Shown one piece after another: positions 1-6,708 of a DNA stretch of 18,073 bases. The notes beneath the pieces were generated by a model, which saw only the letters and a program-made list of their open reading frames with translations, searched no databases and was not told the DNA's origin. The translations under genes were made by a program, and so were the position numbers. The first letter of the stretch is position 1. The number at the start of each line of letters is the position of its first letter. Source of the DNA: CAJMNU01 sp905214855 (GTDB taxonomy: Bacteria > Bacillota > Clostridia > Lachnospirales > Lachnospiraceae); NCBI GenBank assembly GCA_937890595.1, contig CALADM010000012.1, forward strand, positions 1 to 18,073. The letters are read 5' to 3'.

Positions 1-66
1 CACCTGAAGGTAGTGGGAGGAGCCTATGGCAAACGAAAGGATTTAATTTATGAAACAGTCCAATAA
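1..66 (+). CDS. C-terminal tail of an unidentified protein (partial)
   Basis: Frame 1 is open from the window edge and ends at a TAA at 64-66, giving 21 residues that include HLKVVGGAYGK and end in LIYETVQ. The composition is protein-like, but there is too little to name a family. Its last bases overlap the 3' end of the convergent DUF2752 gene by 19 bp, and no terminator hairpin is visible between the two. It could be a chance open frame, so the call is weak. Confidence 0.35.
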   Translation, partial: HLKVVGGAYGKRKDLIYETVQ

Positions 67-494
67 CTCTTCAATGCTTCCCAAATCCAATCCAAATCAT
101 GGATCAAATGTTCTGGCTCATACACCATTGGTGAAAGATCAGGAAATCTTTGCGGCATCCTGTAACAATAAAGGAACACACAAATGACTGTCCACAGGAT
201 CAGATAATATTGACTCAGGTGGTGTGTCTTTCTTTTATACCATTCCATGATCCAGAGCAATATTCCTGGAAAGATCCAGATTCCCATTGGATGCATCCAG
301 ATACTTTCTTTCCACTCTCCTTTAAAAAGAAGGGACACAGAACGTGTCAATCCACAACTCGGACACGGCATTCCAAACAGAATACGCGTGGGACACACTG
401 CATCAAAGAAGAGGAGCAGTATAAAGCACAAGAGAAAGAGAACCGCCCAAACAGACCAATATTCCCGTATTCCTTTTAACAGGCGTTTCCACAT
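48..494 (-). CDS. DUF2752 family membrane protein
   Basis: A 148-residue protein with about three hydrophobic segments (near residues 14-32, 66-82 and 94-110). The family hallmark is the short motif CPSCGLTRS at about residues 44-52, with an upstream cysteine (VCPTR) nearby. DUF2752 proteins are small bacterial membrane proteins of unknown function whose CPxCGLTR motif may bind metal or be redox active; that role is not established. The start is fixed by translational coupling: the upstream metY stop and this ATG share a base in TGATG at the boundary. No separate ribosome site is needed, so the two genes are one transcription unit. The C-terminus is soluble and acidic/aromatic, and it overlaps a convergent gene tail. 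The family assignment is confident; the function is unknown. Confidence 0.85.
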   Translation of the reverse strand: MWKRLLKGIREYWSVWAVLFLLCFILLLFFDAVCPTRILFGMPCPSCGLTRSVSLLFKGEWKESIWMHPMGIWIFPGILLWIMEWYKRKTHHLSQYYLILWTVICVFLYCYRMPQRFPDLSPMVYEPEHLIHDLDWIWEALKSYWTVS

Positions 495-1777
495 CAGTCA
501 TCCAATGCCTGACGGATATCTTCAATGATATCATCTGCATTTTCAATACCAACACTCAGACGGATCAATGACGGATCAACACCTGCTTCGATCAGCTGTT
601 CATTAGTCAACTGACGATGTGTATGGCTTGCCGGATGCAGTACACAGGTGCGCGCATCTGCCACATGAGTTACGATCGCAGCTAATTTTAGCTTGTCCAT
701 GAAAGCACCAGCGCCTTCTCTTCCGCTCTTTAAGCCAAAAGAAATAACTCCACAAGTACCGTTTGGCATATATTTCTGTGCCAGATCATAATAGCGATTG
801 CTCTTTAAGCCCGGATAATTTACCCATGCCACATCCTCTCTGGATTCCAGATACTCTGCAACCTTCTGTGCATTCTCACAATGACGCGGAACACGCAGAT
901 GCAGTGTTTCCAGACCAACATTCAGTAAAAAAGCATTCTGAGGAGACTGGATAGAACCCAGATCTCTCATAAGCTGTGCTGTTGCTTTTGTGATATATGC
1001 ACCTTTTCCAAAACGCTCTGTGTAAACAACACCATGATAAGAATCGTCTGGTGTTGTAAGTCCTGGGAATTTATCTGCATGAGCATTCCAGTCAAAATTA
1101 CCACTGTCTACAATACAGCCGCCGACAGCCATTGCATGTCCATCCATATACTTTGTGGTAGAGTGTGTCACAATATCTGCTCCCCATTCAAATGGACGAC
1201 AGTTGATCGGAGTTGCAAATGTGTTATCCACGATCAGCGGAACTCCATGACTATGTGCCACCTGTGCAAATTTTTCAATATCCAAAACAACCAGAGCTGG
1301 ATTAGCGATCGTTTCTGCAAACACTGCCTTGGTATTTGGACGAAATGCTTTTTCCAGTTCCTCCACTGACGCATCCAGATCTACCAGTGTACACTCAATT
1401 CCCATTTTCTTTAATGTAACAGTAAATAAGTTTGTAGATCCGCCATAGATTGTTGCTGCACTGATAAAATGGTCTCCAGCAGAACAAATATTAAACAATG
1501 CATAAAAATTTGCCGCCTGACCGGAGGATGTCAGCATTGCCGCTGTGCCTCCCTCTAACTCACAAATCTTTGCGGCCACTGCATCATTGGTCGGATTTGC
1601 CAGACGGGTATAAAAATAACCATCTTCTTCCAGATCGAATAAGCGCCCCATCTGTTCGCTTGATTCATATTTAAATGTTGTACTCTGATAGATAGGAAGT
1701 ACTCTGGGCTCCCCATTTTTCGGCTGCCATCCACCCTGGATGCAAACTGTCTCCATAGAACGTTTTTTAGAATCCAT
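494..1777 (-). CDS. metY: O-acetylhomoserine sulfhydrylase (Cys/Met metabolism PLP enzyme)
   Basis: 427 residues, the usual MetY length. This family makes homocysteine from O-acetylhomoserine and sulfide with pyridoxal phosphate, a cytosolic step of direct-sulfhydrylation methionine synthesis. Visible landmarks are FYTRLANPTND near residue 55, the phosphate-binding turn TSSGQAA at 83-89, DNTFATP around 184-190, and the Schiff-base lysine K209 in HSTTKYMDGH. The C-terminus has the HPASHTHRQL substrate loop and a RLSVGIE segment. The start ATG has a good GAGGAG site about ten bases upstream. The gene has its own promoter and a structured leader, and it is translationally coupled to the DUF2752 gene downstream. 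A second MetY-type gene begins at the right edge of the window. MetB/MetC relatives are shorter, so MetY is preferred. Confidence 0.93.
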   Translation of the reverse strand: MDSKKRSMETVCIQGGWQPKNGEPRVLPIYQSTTFKYESSEQMGRLFDLEEDGYFYTRLANPTNDAVAAKICELEGGTAAMLTSSGQAANFYALFNICSAGDHFISAATIYGGSTNLFTVTLKKMGIECTLVDLDASVEELEKAFRPNTKAVFAETIANPALVVLDIEKFAQVAHSHGVPLIVDNTFATPINCRPFEWGADIVTHSTTKYMDGHAMAVGGCIVDSGNFDWNAHADKFPGLTTPDDSYHGVVYTERFGKGAYITKATAQLMRDLGSIQSPQNAFLLNVGLETLHLRVPRHCENAQKVAEYLESREDVAWVNYPGLKSNRYYDLAQKYMPNGTCGVISFGLKSGREGAGAFMDKLKLAAIVTHVADARTCVLHPASHTHRQLTNEQLIEAGVDPSLIRLSVGIENADDIIEDIRQALDD

Positions 1778-1816
1778 TGTCTTGTCTCCTCTTTTCTTGA
1801 TGTAAACACAGTAACT

Positions 1817-1920
1817 CCTATTTCATATAGGTTTTACCTGTTCCTATGGATGATCCTGTGGCTCTTAAACCATGTATCCAGTTTAATCCATCTACACAGT
1901 TTTTTGGACCTTGGCATCAT
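1817..1920 (-). promoter_or_regulatory. Structured 5' leader of metY (candidate cis-regulator)
   Basis: Between the predicted transcription start near 1920 and the metY ATG lie about 140 nt with several complementary segments, read on the - strand. TTAAAC/GTTTAA (1881-1886 with 1865-1870) sits inside ATGGAT/ATCCAT (1886-1891 with 1846-1851). Nearer the gene, ATAGG (1843-1847) can pair with CCTAT (1827-1831), but that same CCTAT can instead pair with a second ATAGG (1817-1821), so the two hairpins exclude each other. No run of U follows. The sequence does not contain the conserved SAM-I or T-box elements. The pairings are seen in the sequence; any regulatory role is inference. Confidence 0.35.
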
Positions 1921-1926
1921 GGATTT

Positions 1927-1955
1927 AGTCTAACACAAAAATCTTTCACATACAA
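1927..1955 (-). promoter_or_regulatory. Promoter for metY
   Basis: On the - strand, TTGTAT (1950-1955) and TAGACT (1927-1932) are separated by exactly 17 bases. The predicted start at about 1918-1920 gives a 140-nt untranslated leader. Confidence 0.5.
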
Positions 1956-2011
1956 TCACCGTTTTTTTCACATTCTCGAATTTTTTACTTTCTTTCCTTT
2001 CTTTTTTTTGT

Positions 2012-2017
2012 TATAAT
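2012..2017 (+). promoter_or_regulatory. Probable -10 element for the DUF362 operon
   Basis: A perfect TATAAT lies at 2012-2017, following a long T-rich stretch (1981-2009) that gives only a poor -35 match (TTTCTT at 17 bp). The DUF362 ATG is about 100 bases downstream, with an AAAGGGGA ribosome site just before it. The 346-base gap 1778-2123 is therefore a divergent regulatory region, with no further gene seen in it. Confidence 0.45.
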
Positions 2018-2123
2018 TAATTTATATGCCCCAATTTTAGGATTTCGATTTTGAGTATTGAAATCTGTATAAAATTTGATGGACTATACAATTCATTAGA
2101 AAAAACAGAAAGGGGACTCTGTC

Positions 2124-3230
2124 ATGAAACAATCCAATGTATACTATACCAATCTCCGTACATCTTTTCGTGAGAACCTGCTGCAAAAACTGGCACGTCT
2201 GATCCGCAAAGCCGGTATGCTTGAGGAAATCGACTTTACCAACAAATATACTGCTATCAAAATCCACTTCGGAGAGCCTGGAAATCTCGCTTTTCTCCGC
2301 CCTAACTATGCAAAAGTAGTTGCTGATCTTGTCAAAGAAGCAAATGGCAGACCATTCCTGACAGACTGCAATACGTTATATGTTGGTCGCCGTAAAAATG
2401 CGCTGGATCATCTGGATGCAGCCTATGAAAATGGTTTCTCTCCATTTTCTACCGGCTGTCATGTCATAATCGGAGATGGTCTGAAAGGAACAGATGAAGC
2501 TCTCGTACCTGTTGACGGAGAATATGTCAAAGAAGCAAAAATCGGACGTGCGATCATGGATGCAGATGTTTTTATTTCTCTCACACATTTTAAAGGGCAT
2601 GAAAGTACTGGATTTGGCGGAGCTTTGAAAAATATCGGTATGGGATGTGGTTCACGTGCCGGCAAAATGGAAATGCACAATGCCGGAAAACCTCATGTGG
2701 TAGAGGAACGTTGTATTGGCTGCCATTCCTGTGCAAAAAACTGTGCACACAATGCCATTTCCTTCCATGACAAAAAGGCTTCTATTGACGTGACAAAGTG
2801 TGTTGGCTGCGGTCGCTGTATCGGTGTCTGTCCAGTAGATGCCGTAGATACCCCATGCGATGAATCCAATGATATCTTAAATAAAAAAATCGCAGAGTAC
2901 AGCTTGGCAGTTCTAAAAGATCGTCCAAGTTTCCATATAAGCCTTGTCATTGATGTATCTCCAAACTGTGACTGCCACTCTGAAAATGATGTTGCGATCG
3001 TTCCGAATGTGGGAATGTTCGCCTCTTTCGACCCTGTTGCACTGGATCAGGCATGTGCAGATGCAGTCAACCGTCAGCCAGTGATCGCCGGAAGTGTTTT
3101 GGACGAACACGGTGAGCATCACCATGACCATTTTACTGACACACATCCAGACACTAACTGGCAGGTGGCTCTTGAACATGCTGAAAAGCTTGGTCTTGGT
3201 ACTCGCAATTACAACCTGATCACGATTTAA
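2124..3230 (+). CDS. DUF362 domain protein with two 4Fe-4S clusters
   Basis: 368 residues. The N-terminal two thirds are a DUF362 domain (AIKIHFGEPGN near 45-53, SLTHFKGHESTGFGGALKNIGMG around 152-174). Inserted next is a bacterial-type double ferredoxin: cysteines 197, 200, 203 and 207 (CIGCHSCAKNC) and 226, 229, 232 and 236 (CVGCGRCIGVCP). The remaining DUF362 part follows and ends in a His/Asp-rich loop (EHGEHHHDH near 335). Such proteins are common in anaerobes and are presumed to be cytosolic electron-transfer or iron-sulfur proteins; the substrate is unknown. The start is supported by AAAGGGGA about eight bases upstream. It is the first gene of a three-gene + strand run with two membrane proteins. 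The domain call is firm; the biochemical role is not. Confidence 0.92.
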   Translation: MKQSNVYYTNLRTSFRENLLQKLARLIRKAGMLEEIDFTNKYTAIKIHFGEPGNLAFLRPNYAKVVADLVKEANGRPFLTDCNTLYVGRRKNALDHLDAAYENGFSPFSTGCHVIIGDGLKGTDEALVPVDGEYVKEAKIGRAIMDADVFISLTHFKGHESTGFGGALKNIGMGCGSRAGKMEMHNAGKPHVVEERCIGCHSCAKNCAHNAISFHDKKASIDVTKCVGCGRCIGVCPVDAVDTPCDESNDILNKKIAEYSLAVLKDRPSFHISLVIDVSPNCDCHSENDVAIVPNVGMFASFDPVALDQACADAVNRQPVIAGSVLDEHGEHHHDHFTDTHPDTNWQVALEHAEKLGLGTRNYNLITI

Positions 3231-3279
3231 AAAATCAACAAAAACATTATGAAGAATTAGAAATGAGGAAAAACAAATT

Positions 3280-3789
3280 ATGATGGATGCCCTTGTGCAA
3301 TGGTTTACCGCCAATCTGGCTGGTTTTCTGTCAAAAGAATTGATTATCTTTATTATTTCCATGATCCCTATTCTGGAATTAAGAGGAGGACTTTTAGCCG
3401 CTTCTCCTGCACTTTTAAATGTACCAATCTTAACCGCAATCCCTATCTGTATCATAGGAAACCTTTTACCGATCCCTTTCATTCTGCTTTTGATCAACCA
3501 CGTCTTAGAATGGATGAAAAAGGTGCGCTGTTTCCGCAAAACTGCTTTATGGCTTGAAAACAAAGCTATGAGTAAGAAACATCAGATTGAAACCTTTGGC
3601 TTTTGGGGGTTAGCTTTCTTTGTCGGTATCCCGCTTCCTGGTACGGGCGCATGGACAGGATCTCTTATTGCTGCTCTTTTGCATATGGATGTCAAAAAAG
3701 CCTTTTTAGCAATAATCATTGGTGTTATCATGGCAACTGTCATTATGTCCATTCTTTCCTATGGTGTACTTGGTGTTTTATTTGGATAA
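3280..3789 (+). CDS. COG2426 small multidrug-export-type membrane protein (Sm_multidrug_ex)
   Basis: 169 residues, almost entirely hydrophobic with about four membrane segments. The family's two diagnostic stretches are present: ELRGG at residues 33-37 after the first helix, and GIPLPGTGAWTGSL near 116-129 after a short basic cytosolic loop (KKVRCFRK, KAMSKKHQ). The Pfam name is 'putative small multi-drug export protein', but direct export evidence is thin. From recollection, structure predictions relate the family to the DedA/VTT proteins through re-entrant helices. A GAGG ribosome site lies 11 bases before the ATG; the next codon is also ATG, so the start could shift by one residue. It lies 49 bases after the DUF362 gene and before a DUF368 gene, probably in one operon. 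Confidence 0.85.
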   Translation: MMDALVQWFTANLAGFLSKELIIFIISMIPILELRGGLLAASPALLNVPILTAIPICIIGNLLPIPFILLLINHVLEWMKKVRCFRKTALWLENKAMSKKHQIETFGFWGLAFFVGIPLPGTGAWTGSLIAALLHMDVKKAFLAIIIGVIMATVIMSILSYGVLGVLFG

Positions 3790-3856
3790 ACAAATATCTA
3801 ATCTGTTCTAAGATCGATCTATCTTTCATATCGTAAAAGAAAAAGGAATGTTTTCT

Positions 3857-4753
3857 ATGTTTTCTTTTTCTGATCTGATAAAAGGTCTTTTTATCGGTAT
3901 CGCCTGTGTTCTTCCAGGCATAAGCGGCGGGACATTGGCTCTTTCTTTGGGCGTATATGAGTCCATTTTAGGAGCTATGTCCCGTATCTTTACAGATACC
4001 AAAAGCAGTATAAAAACCTTATCTCCTTTTTTTATCGGATGCTTGCTCGCTTTATTTATCTTTCCCTATGCAGCAGATTATCTTATCTCCACTTTTCCTT
4101 ATTTATTCGCAATGACAATTGGTGGCTTTTTATTTGGTGGTATCCCAAGTTTATGGACCTCTCTCAAGCAGAGTGAACATACCTGTTATCAGATCCGGAC
4201 AGGAGTTCTTCTCTTTTTTCTGGCATTTTTTCTTACATTACTTCTTTCCTGCCTCCAACCTCCACTCACTGTAAAAAAGCCCCTTCTTCTGAATCCCCAG
4301 ACACTCCTTATCATGCTCTGCCTCGGACTTCTTTATTCTGTCACTATGATCTTACCTGGTGTCAGTGGTTCTCTCCTTCTTATGGTGTTTGGTTATTATT
4401 ATAGCCTGATCGAAACAGCACGTCTCTTTCTTGATTCTATCCGGATCTTAGAAGTAGGAAAAGCGTGGAATTTTTCTCTGATCCTTCTTCCGTTTTTTCT
4501 CGGTTTGATCATAGGAGCTTATCTTCTGGCTTCCTGTGGCACATGGTTATTTGAAAACCATCGTTTCTGCACTCTCTGTTTTGTTTTAGGTATTCTTGCT
4601 GCTTCTCTGTTCACTATTTTTCATCATATGGGGATTTTTTCTCTTCTTTTTTCTCTCTCTTTTTCTGAGCAGCTAATCGGAATCTTTCTTTTTGGCATCG
4701 GAATGTTCCTTACCTGTCACTTTAGCCAAGACCCATCCCATTCACAGGTTTGA
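3857..4753 (+). CDS. popT: DUF368 polyprenyl-phosphate transporter (PopT family)
   Basis: 298 residues with about eight to nine membrane segments in two related halves, each carrying the family's PGxSG turn: LPGISGGTLALSLGVYE at about 19-35 and LPGVSGSLLLMVFGYY at about 166-181. DUF368 proteins have been shown to move undecaprenyl phosphate back across the cytoplasmic membrane for reuse in peptidoglycan and teichoic acid synthesis; the role here is by family membership. An ATG exists at 3848, but the AAAGGA ribosome site (3842-3847) abuts it. The second ATG at 3857 has proper spacing and gives MFSFSDL as N-terminus, so it was chosen. The gene is last in a run with the DUF362 and COG2426 genes. 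No canonical terminator follows. Confidence 0.85.
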   Translation: MFSFSDLIKGLFIGIACVLPGISGGTLALSLGVYESILGAMSRIFTDTKSSIKTLSPFFIGCLLALFIFPYAADYLISTFPYLFAMTIGGFLFGGIPSLWTSLKQSEHTCYQIRTGVLLFFLAFFLTLLLSCLQPPLTVKKPLLLNPQTLLIMLCLGLLYSVTMILPGVSGSLLLMVFGYYYSLIETARLFLDSIRILEVGKAWNFSLILLPFFLGLIIGAYLLASCGTWLFENHRFCTLCFVLGILAASLFTIFHHMGIFSLLFSLSFSEQLIGIFLFGIGMFLTCHFSQDPSHSQV

Positions 4754-4760
4754 CTGACCC

Positions 4761-4784
4761 ATCCCACAGGCAATTCTGTGGGAT
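4761..4784. other. Perfect 9-bp hairpin after the DUF368 gene
   Basis: ATCCCACAG (4761-4769) and CTGTGGGAT (4776-4784) form a perfect stem with a six-base loop, eight bases after the stop. Neither side has a T run, so it is not a standard intrinsic terminator. It may act as a 3' stabilising or rho-linked hairpin. The word CCCACAGGCAA recurs at 4903-4913 inside the next terminator. Confidence 0.45.
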
Positions 4785-4886
4785 TCGCACTATCAAACAT
4801 CGTCAAACATCATTCATAACGGTACATCATTCTGATCTTTCACTTGAAAGAAATAGACATTATGAATCCAAACATAACTGTCACAA

Positions 4887-4930
4887 TAAAAAACGGCTAA
4901 AACCCACAGGCAAGCCCATAGATTTTAGCC
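4887..4930 (-). terminator. Intrinsic terminator of the zinc-ribbon gene
   Basis: GGCTAAAA (4895-4902) and TTTTAGCC (4923-4930) form the outer stem. On the - strand the stem is followed by a T run (complement of the A run 4888-4893). It lies 20 bases beyond the stop of the - strand gene ending at 4951. Confidence 0.7.
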
Positions 4931-4950
4931 ACATAACCTACATACAAGAA

Positions 4951-5619
4951 CTATACTTCTTCTTTAGACTGTTTCTGATCTTCCAGATCTGCTTCTGCTG
5001 CACACTCTTCCAATACCTGTGTTACAGTTTCTTGACACGCTTCTATTTCCTTATCCACAGAAATCTCTACTTCCTCTTTCTCAAAGGCTTCTTCCTCAAC
5101 AGCTTTACAATTCCCATCTCCATTGAAAGTTTCCTCCGGCGAATCCTCTGGTTCTTCTAAGTTTTCCTGCCCACATGGAGATTCCTGTTCATCCGTTGCC
5201 TCTTTCACCAAGTCTTTTTCACGAACAACAGATTTTTTTTCCATTGATGAATCATAGGGTTTCTCTGGCATCTTAGCTCCACATTTTCCGCAAAAAATAT
5301 CTTCCTGATTCAATTTTGCACCACATTCTGGACAAGTCCGGCATCCTTCCATACTACAAATTTCCTCTTCTAAAGAAGAAATCCTCTTTTTTGATGCTTC
5401 CACGGATAAAAATGCAGACTGAAACGCCTCGTCTGGTTCTTTTCCTTTATATGTTTCATAGTATTGCCGCCCGATCATTTGAAACGTCTCATTTAGCTTG
5501 TTCTTTTCTCCTGCAAGCTGCGTTTTCAATTTGATCACATCAGTAAGATCCCTTGCTTTATTTACGGCTTCCTTTCCTTTTTCAGAAATCGTCTTGCTCA
5601 AATCCTCAAAAAGTCTCAT
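4951..5619 (-). CDS. Zinc-ribbon protein with coiled-coil N-terminus and acidic tail
   Basis: 222 residues. Residues 1-90 are charged and helical (FEDLSKTISEKGKEAVNKAR, then KTQLAGEKNKL), predicting a coiled coil. Next is a zinc ribbon with cysteines at 96, 99, 110 and 113 (CPECGAKL and FCGKCGAKM). From about 125 to the end the chain is strongly acidic and low complexity, rich in Glu. There is no signal peptide or membrane segment, so it should be cytosolic. Proteins of this shape are common hypotheticals in Clostridia; the ribbon suggests protein or nucleic-acid contacts, but no function is known. The start has a strong GAGGAGG site. It has its own promoter and terminator and so is monocistronic, convergent to the DUF368 gene. 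Confidence 0.8.
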   Translation of the reverse strand: MRLFEDLSKTISEKGKEAVNKARDLTDVIKLKTQLAGEKNKLNETFQMIGRQYYETYKGKEPDEAFQSAFLSVEASKKRISSLEEEICSMEGCRTCPECGAKLNQEDIFCGKCGAKMPEKPYDSSMEKKSVVREKDLVKEATDEQESPCGQENLEEPEDSPEETFNGDGNCKAVEEEAFEKEEVEISVDKEIEACQETVTQVLEECAAEADLEDQKQSKEEV

Positions 5620-5643
5620 ATTTCAGCCTCCTCTCTGTCACTT

Positions 5644-5672
5644 ATTCTACCCTTTTTCCCTAGAATAGTCAA
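5644..5672 (-). promoter_or_regulatory. Promoter of the zinc-ribbon gene
   Basis: TTGACT (5667-5672) and TAGAAT (5644-5649) on the - strand are 17 bases apart and about 25 bases upstream of the ATG. The -35 box touches the start of the transposase remnant. Confidence 0.75.
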
Positions 5673-5927
5673 TCTCTTGATGTAAAGGGTCGTGAAAAGG
5701 GCAGCAAATATCCTATGCACACAAACGAAAATATTGCTATAGGACTATTTAAAGAACAGATGATAAAACTAATTCTTGAAAAAAATGCTGTAATAAGAGG
5801 GTAATTGCTTTTTAAACTGCAAGCAAAAATGGAAGAATATATTTTGCCTAAAAGAAATTTGCCTAGAAAAGAACGGAAAAAGAATCTTTCAAATAAATAC
5901 AAAAATAATCAAAAAAATAGTTTTTAA
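5664..5927 (+). pseudogene. C-terminal remnant of a transposase with an in-frame stop
   Basis: One + strand frame reads DVKGREKGSKYPMHTNENIA onward, hits TAA at 5802-5804, then continues in the same frame through FKLQAKMEEYILPKRNLPRK and ends at TAA 5925-5927 with a very basic Lys/Asn-rich tail. The continuity on both sides of the stop and the basic tail resemble the C-terminal end of an IS transposase. An IS4-like family is my best guess from memory, with low certainty. The catalytic N-terminal part is missing: a TAG in this frame lies at 5661-5663, next to the promoter of the neighbouring gene. A hairpin follows the stop directly. Confidence 0.5.
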
Positions 5928-5969
5928 AAAAGTCCATACAATTTCATTGGGGTAAGTATGGACTTTTTT
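5926..5969. terminator. Strong bidirectional intrinsic terminator
   Basis: Perfect 14-bp arms (5926-5939, AAAAAAGTCCATAC; 5956-5969, GTATGGACTTTTTT) enclose a 16-base loop. The A and T runs in the arms make it a terminator in both directions. It starts within the stop codon of the transposase remnant, so it probably belonged to that element. Confidence 0.75.
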
Positions 5970-6078
5970 GCCTTAAATATAATTTTTATATCTGAAAAAG
6001 TAACAGATATAGGCATAAATTCCCCTTAAGTTTATGATGTTGAGCTTAGCCAGTGGTTTATTTGTTTACCAAAGTTCC

Positions 6079-6100
6079 GTTTTTCGGATCAACGAAAAAC
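6079..6100. repeat. 8-bp inverted repeat in a gene-free stretch
   Basis: GTTTTTCG (6079-6086) and CGAAAAAC (6093-6100) flank a six-base loop. The surrounding stretch 5970-6130 is AT rich, holds no convincing gene on either strand, and probably is mobile-element debris. Confidence 0.4.
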
Positions 6101-6120
6101 TACACAATGGAAACAGACCC

Positions 6121-6186
6121 TTGACCTAACAATTAGTACGGTATCGGACTTATTTATATAATAGTCCGATACCATACTAATGTCAA
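6121..6186 (-). promoter_or_regulatory. Orphan promoter inside a long inverted repeat
   Basis: Arms 6132-6150 (ATTAGTACGGTATCGGACT) and 6163-6181 are complementary over 19 bp except one position, which becomes a G-T wobble when read on the - strand. Outside them TTGAC (6121-6125) and GTCAA (6182-6186) also pair. On the - strand TTGACA (6181-6186) and TATTAT (6158-6163) are exactly 17 bases apart, so one arm fills the promoter spacer and the other lies just after the -10 box. This geometry suits a dimeric repressor (for example TetR-type) operator, but no regulator or target gene remains next to it. A MITE or transposon end is the alternative. Confidence 0.5.
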
Positions 6187-6233
6187 ACACATTTTAAAAA
6201 ATAGTAGAGAGCCGTATATGAAATTTCTGTCTG

Positions 6234-6687
6234 TTACTTTACCGCACATGAACATTTACCCAAAACATACCTTACCATTTTTGTTATTTGTAGCTTTTCA
6301 TCAGAATTATTATCATACACCGCTAGCAGATATTCCGCCTGATCTAGCATATATATCTTTCTCTACATAACTTCTTTGATTTTTCTTTTGTCCTATAATT
6401 TTACAGTCTTCACTATGATTTATAAGAAACGACAGTCGCATTTTACTCCTTTTATCCCAATTCTTTTCATAATCTGGAAATGGAAGAACTACCACAAGTT
6501 CTATATCTTTATACTCTGGTTGTTTCTTCAAACGAAGTACAATTTCTCCAGTCCTTATATCTATCCATATTCATTCTCCTCGTACTTATCAGAAAGCTCT
6601 CCTTTCCGAATTGTGTAGCTGAAATTTTTCTCCCTTTCTCCTTAAATTCTGAAGTTTTTCTTCTTTTTTCACATGTATTTCTTTCAC
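6234..6687 (-). pseudogene. Broken SLOG/DUF1273-like gene
   Basis: Three - strand pieces read like one SLOG-family protein. Piece one (GTG at 6687 to TGA at 6589) ends FQLHNSERRAF, resembling the family N-terminal motif FTGHRPERLPF. Piece two (about 6570 to 6313) contains TGEIVLRLKKQPEYKDIELV followed by VVLPFPDYEKNWDKR and an IIGQKKNQRSYVEKD segment. Piece three (about 6325 to TAA at 6234) reads AEYLLAVYDNNSDEK and ends KCSCAVK. Piece one is separated by stops and a deletion, and pieces two and three by a frameshift near 6320. SLOG proteins are Rossmann-like nucleotide or ligand binders often found near mobile DNA. It starts 21 bases after the dehydrogenase stop, so it was probably co-transcribed. 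Confidence 0.6.
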
Positions 6688-6708
6688 AATTTTGTTATAT
6701 GATTTCTC

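Noticed and set aside
1778..1930. SAM-I (S-box) riboswitch or T-box before metY
   Set aside because: Neither the S-box core nor the T-box T-loop/antiterminator words could be found, although the leader has structure.
4731..4784. Short direct repeat around GACCCATCCC after the DUF368 gene
   Set aside because: Only two imperfect copies of about 10-15 bases; likely chance or slippage, with no array or mobile signature.
4750..5160. A 136-codon + strand frame after the DUF368 gene
   Set aside because: It has no ribosome site, runs antisense over the zinc-ribbon gene and its terminator, and its product is low-complexity Phe/Leu/Ser of the kind produced opposite an acidic tail.
5669..5902. A 77-codon - strand frame
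   Set aside because: It is the antisense of the transposase remnant, which reads much more protein-like on the + strand.
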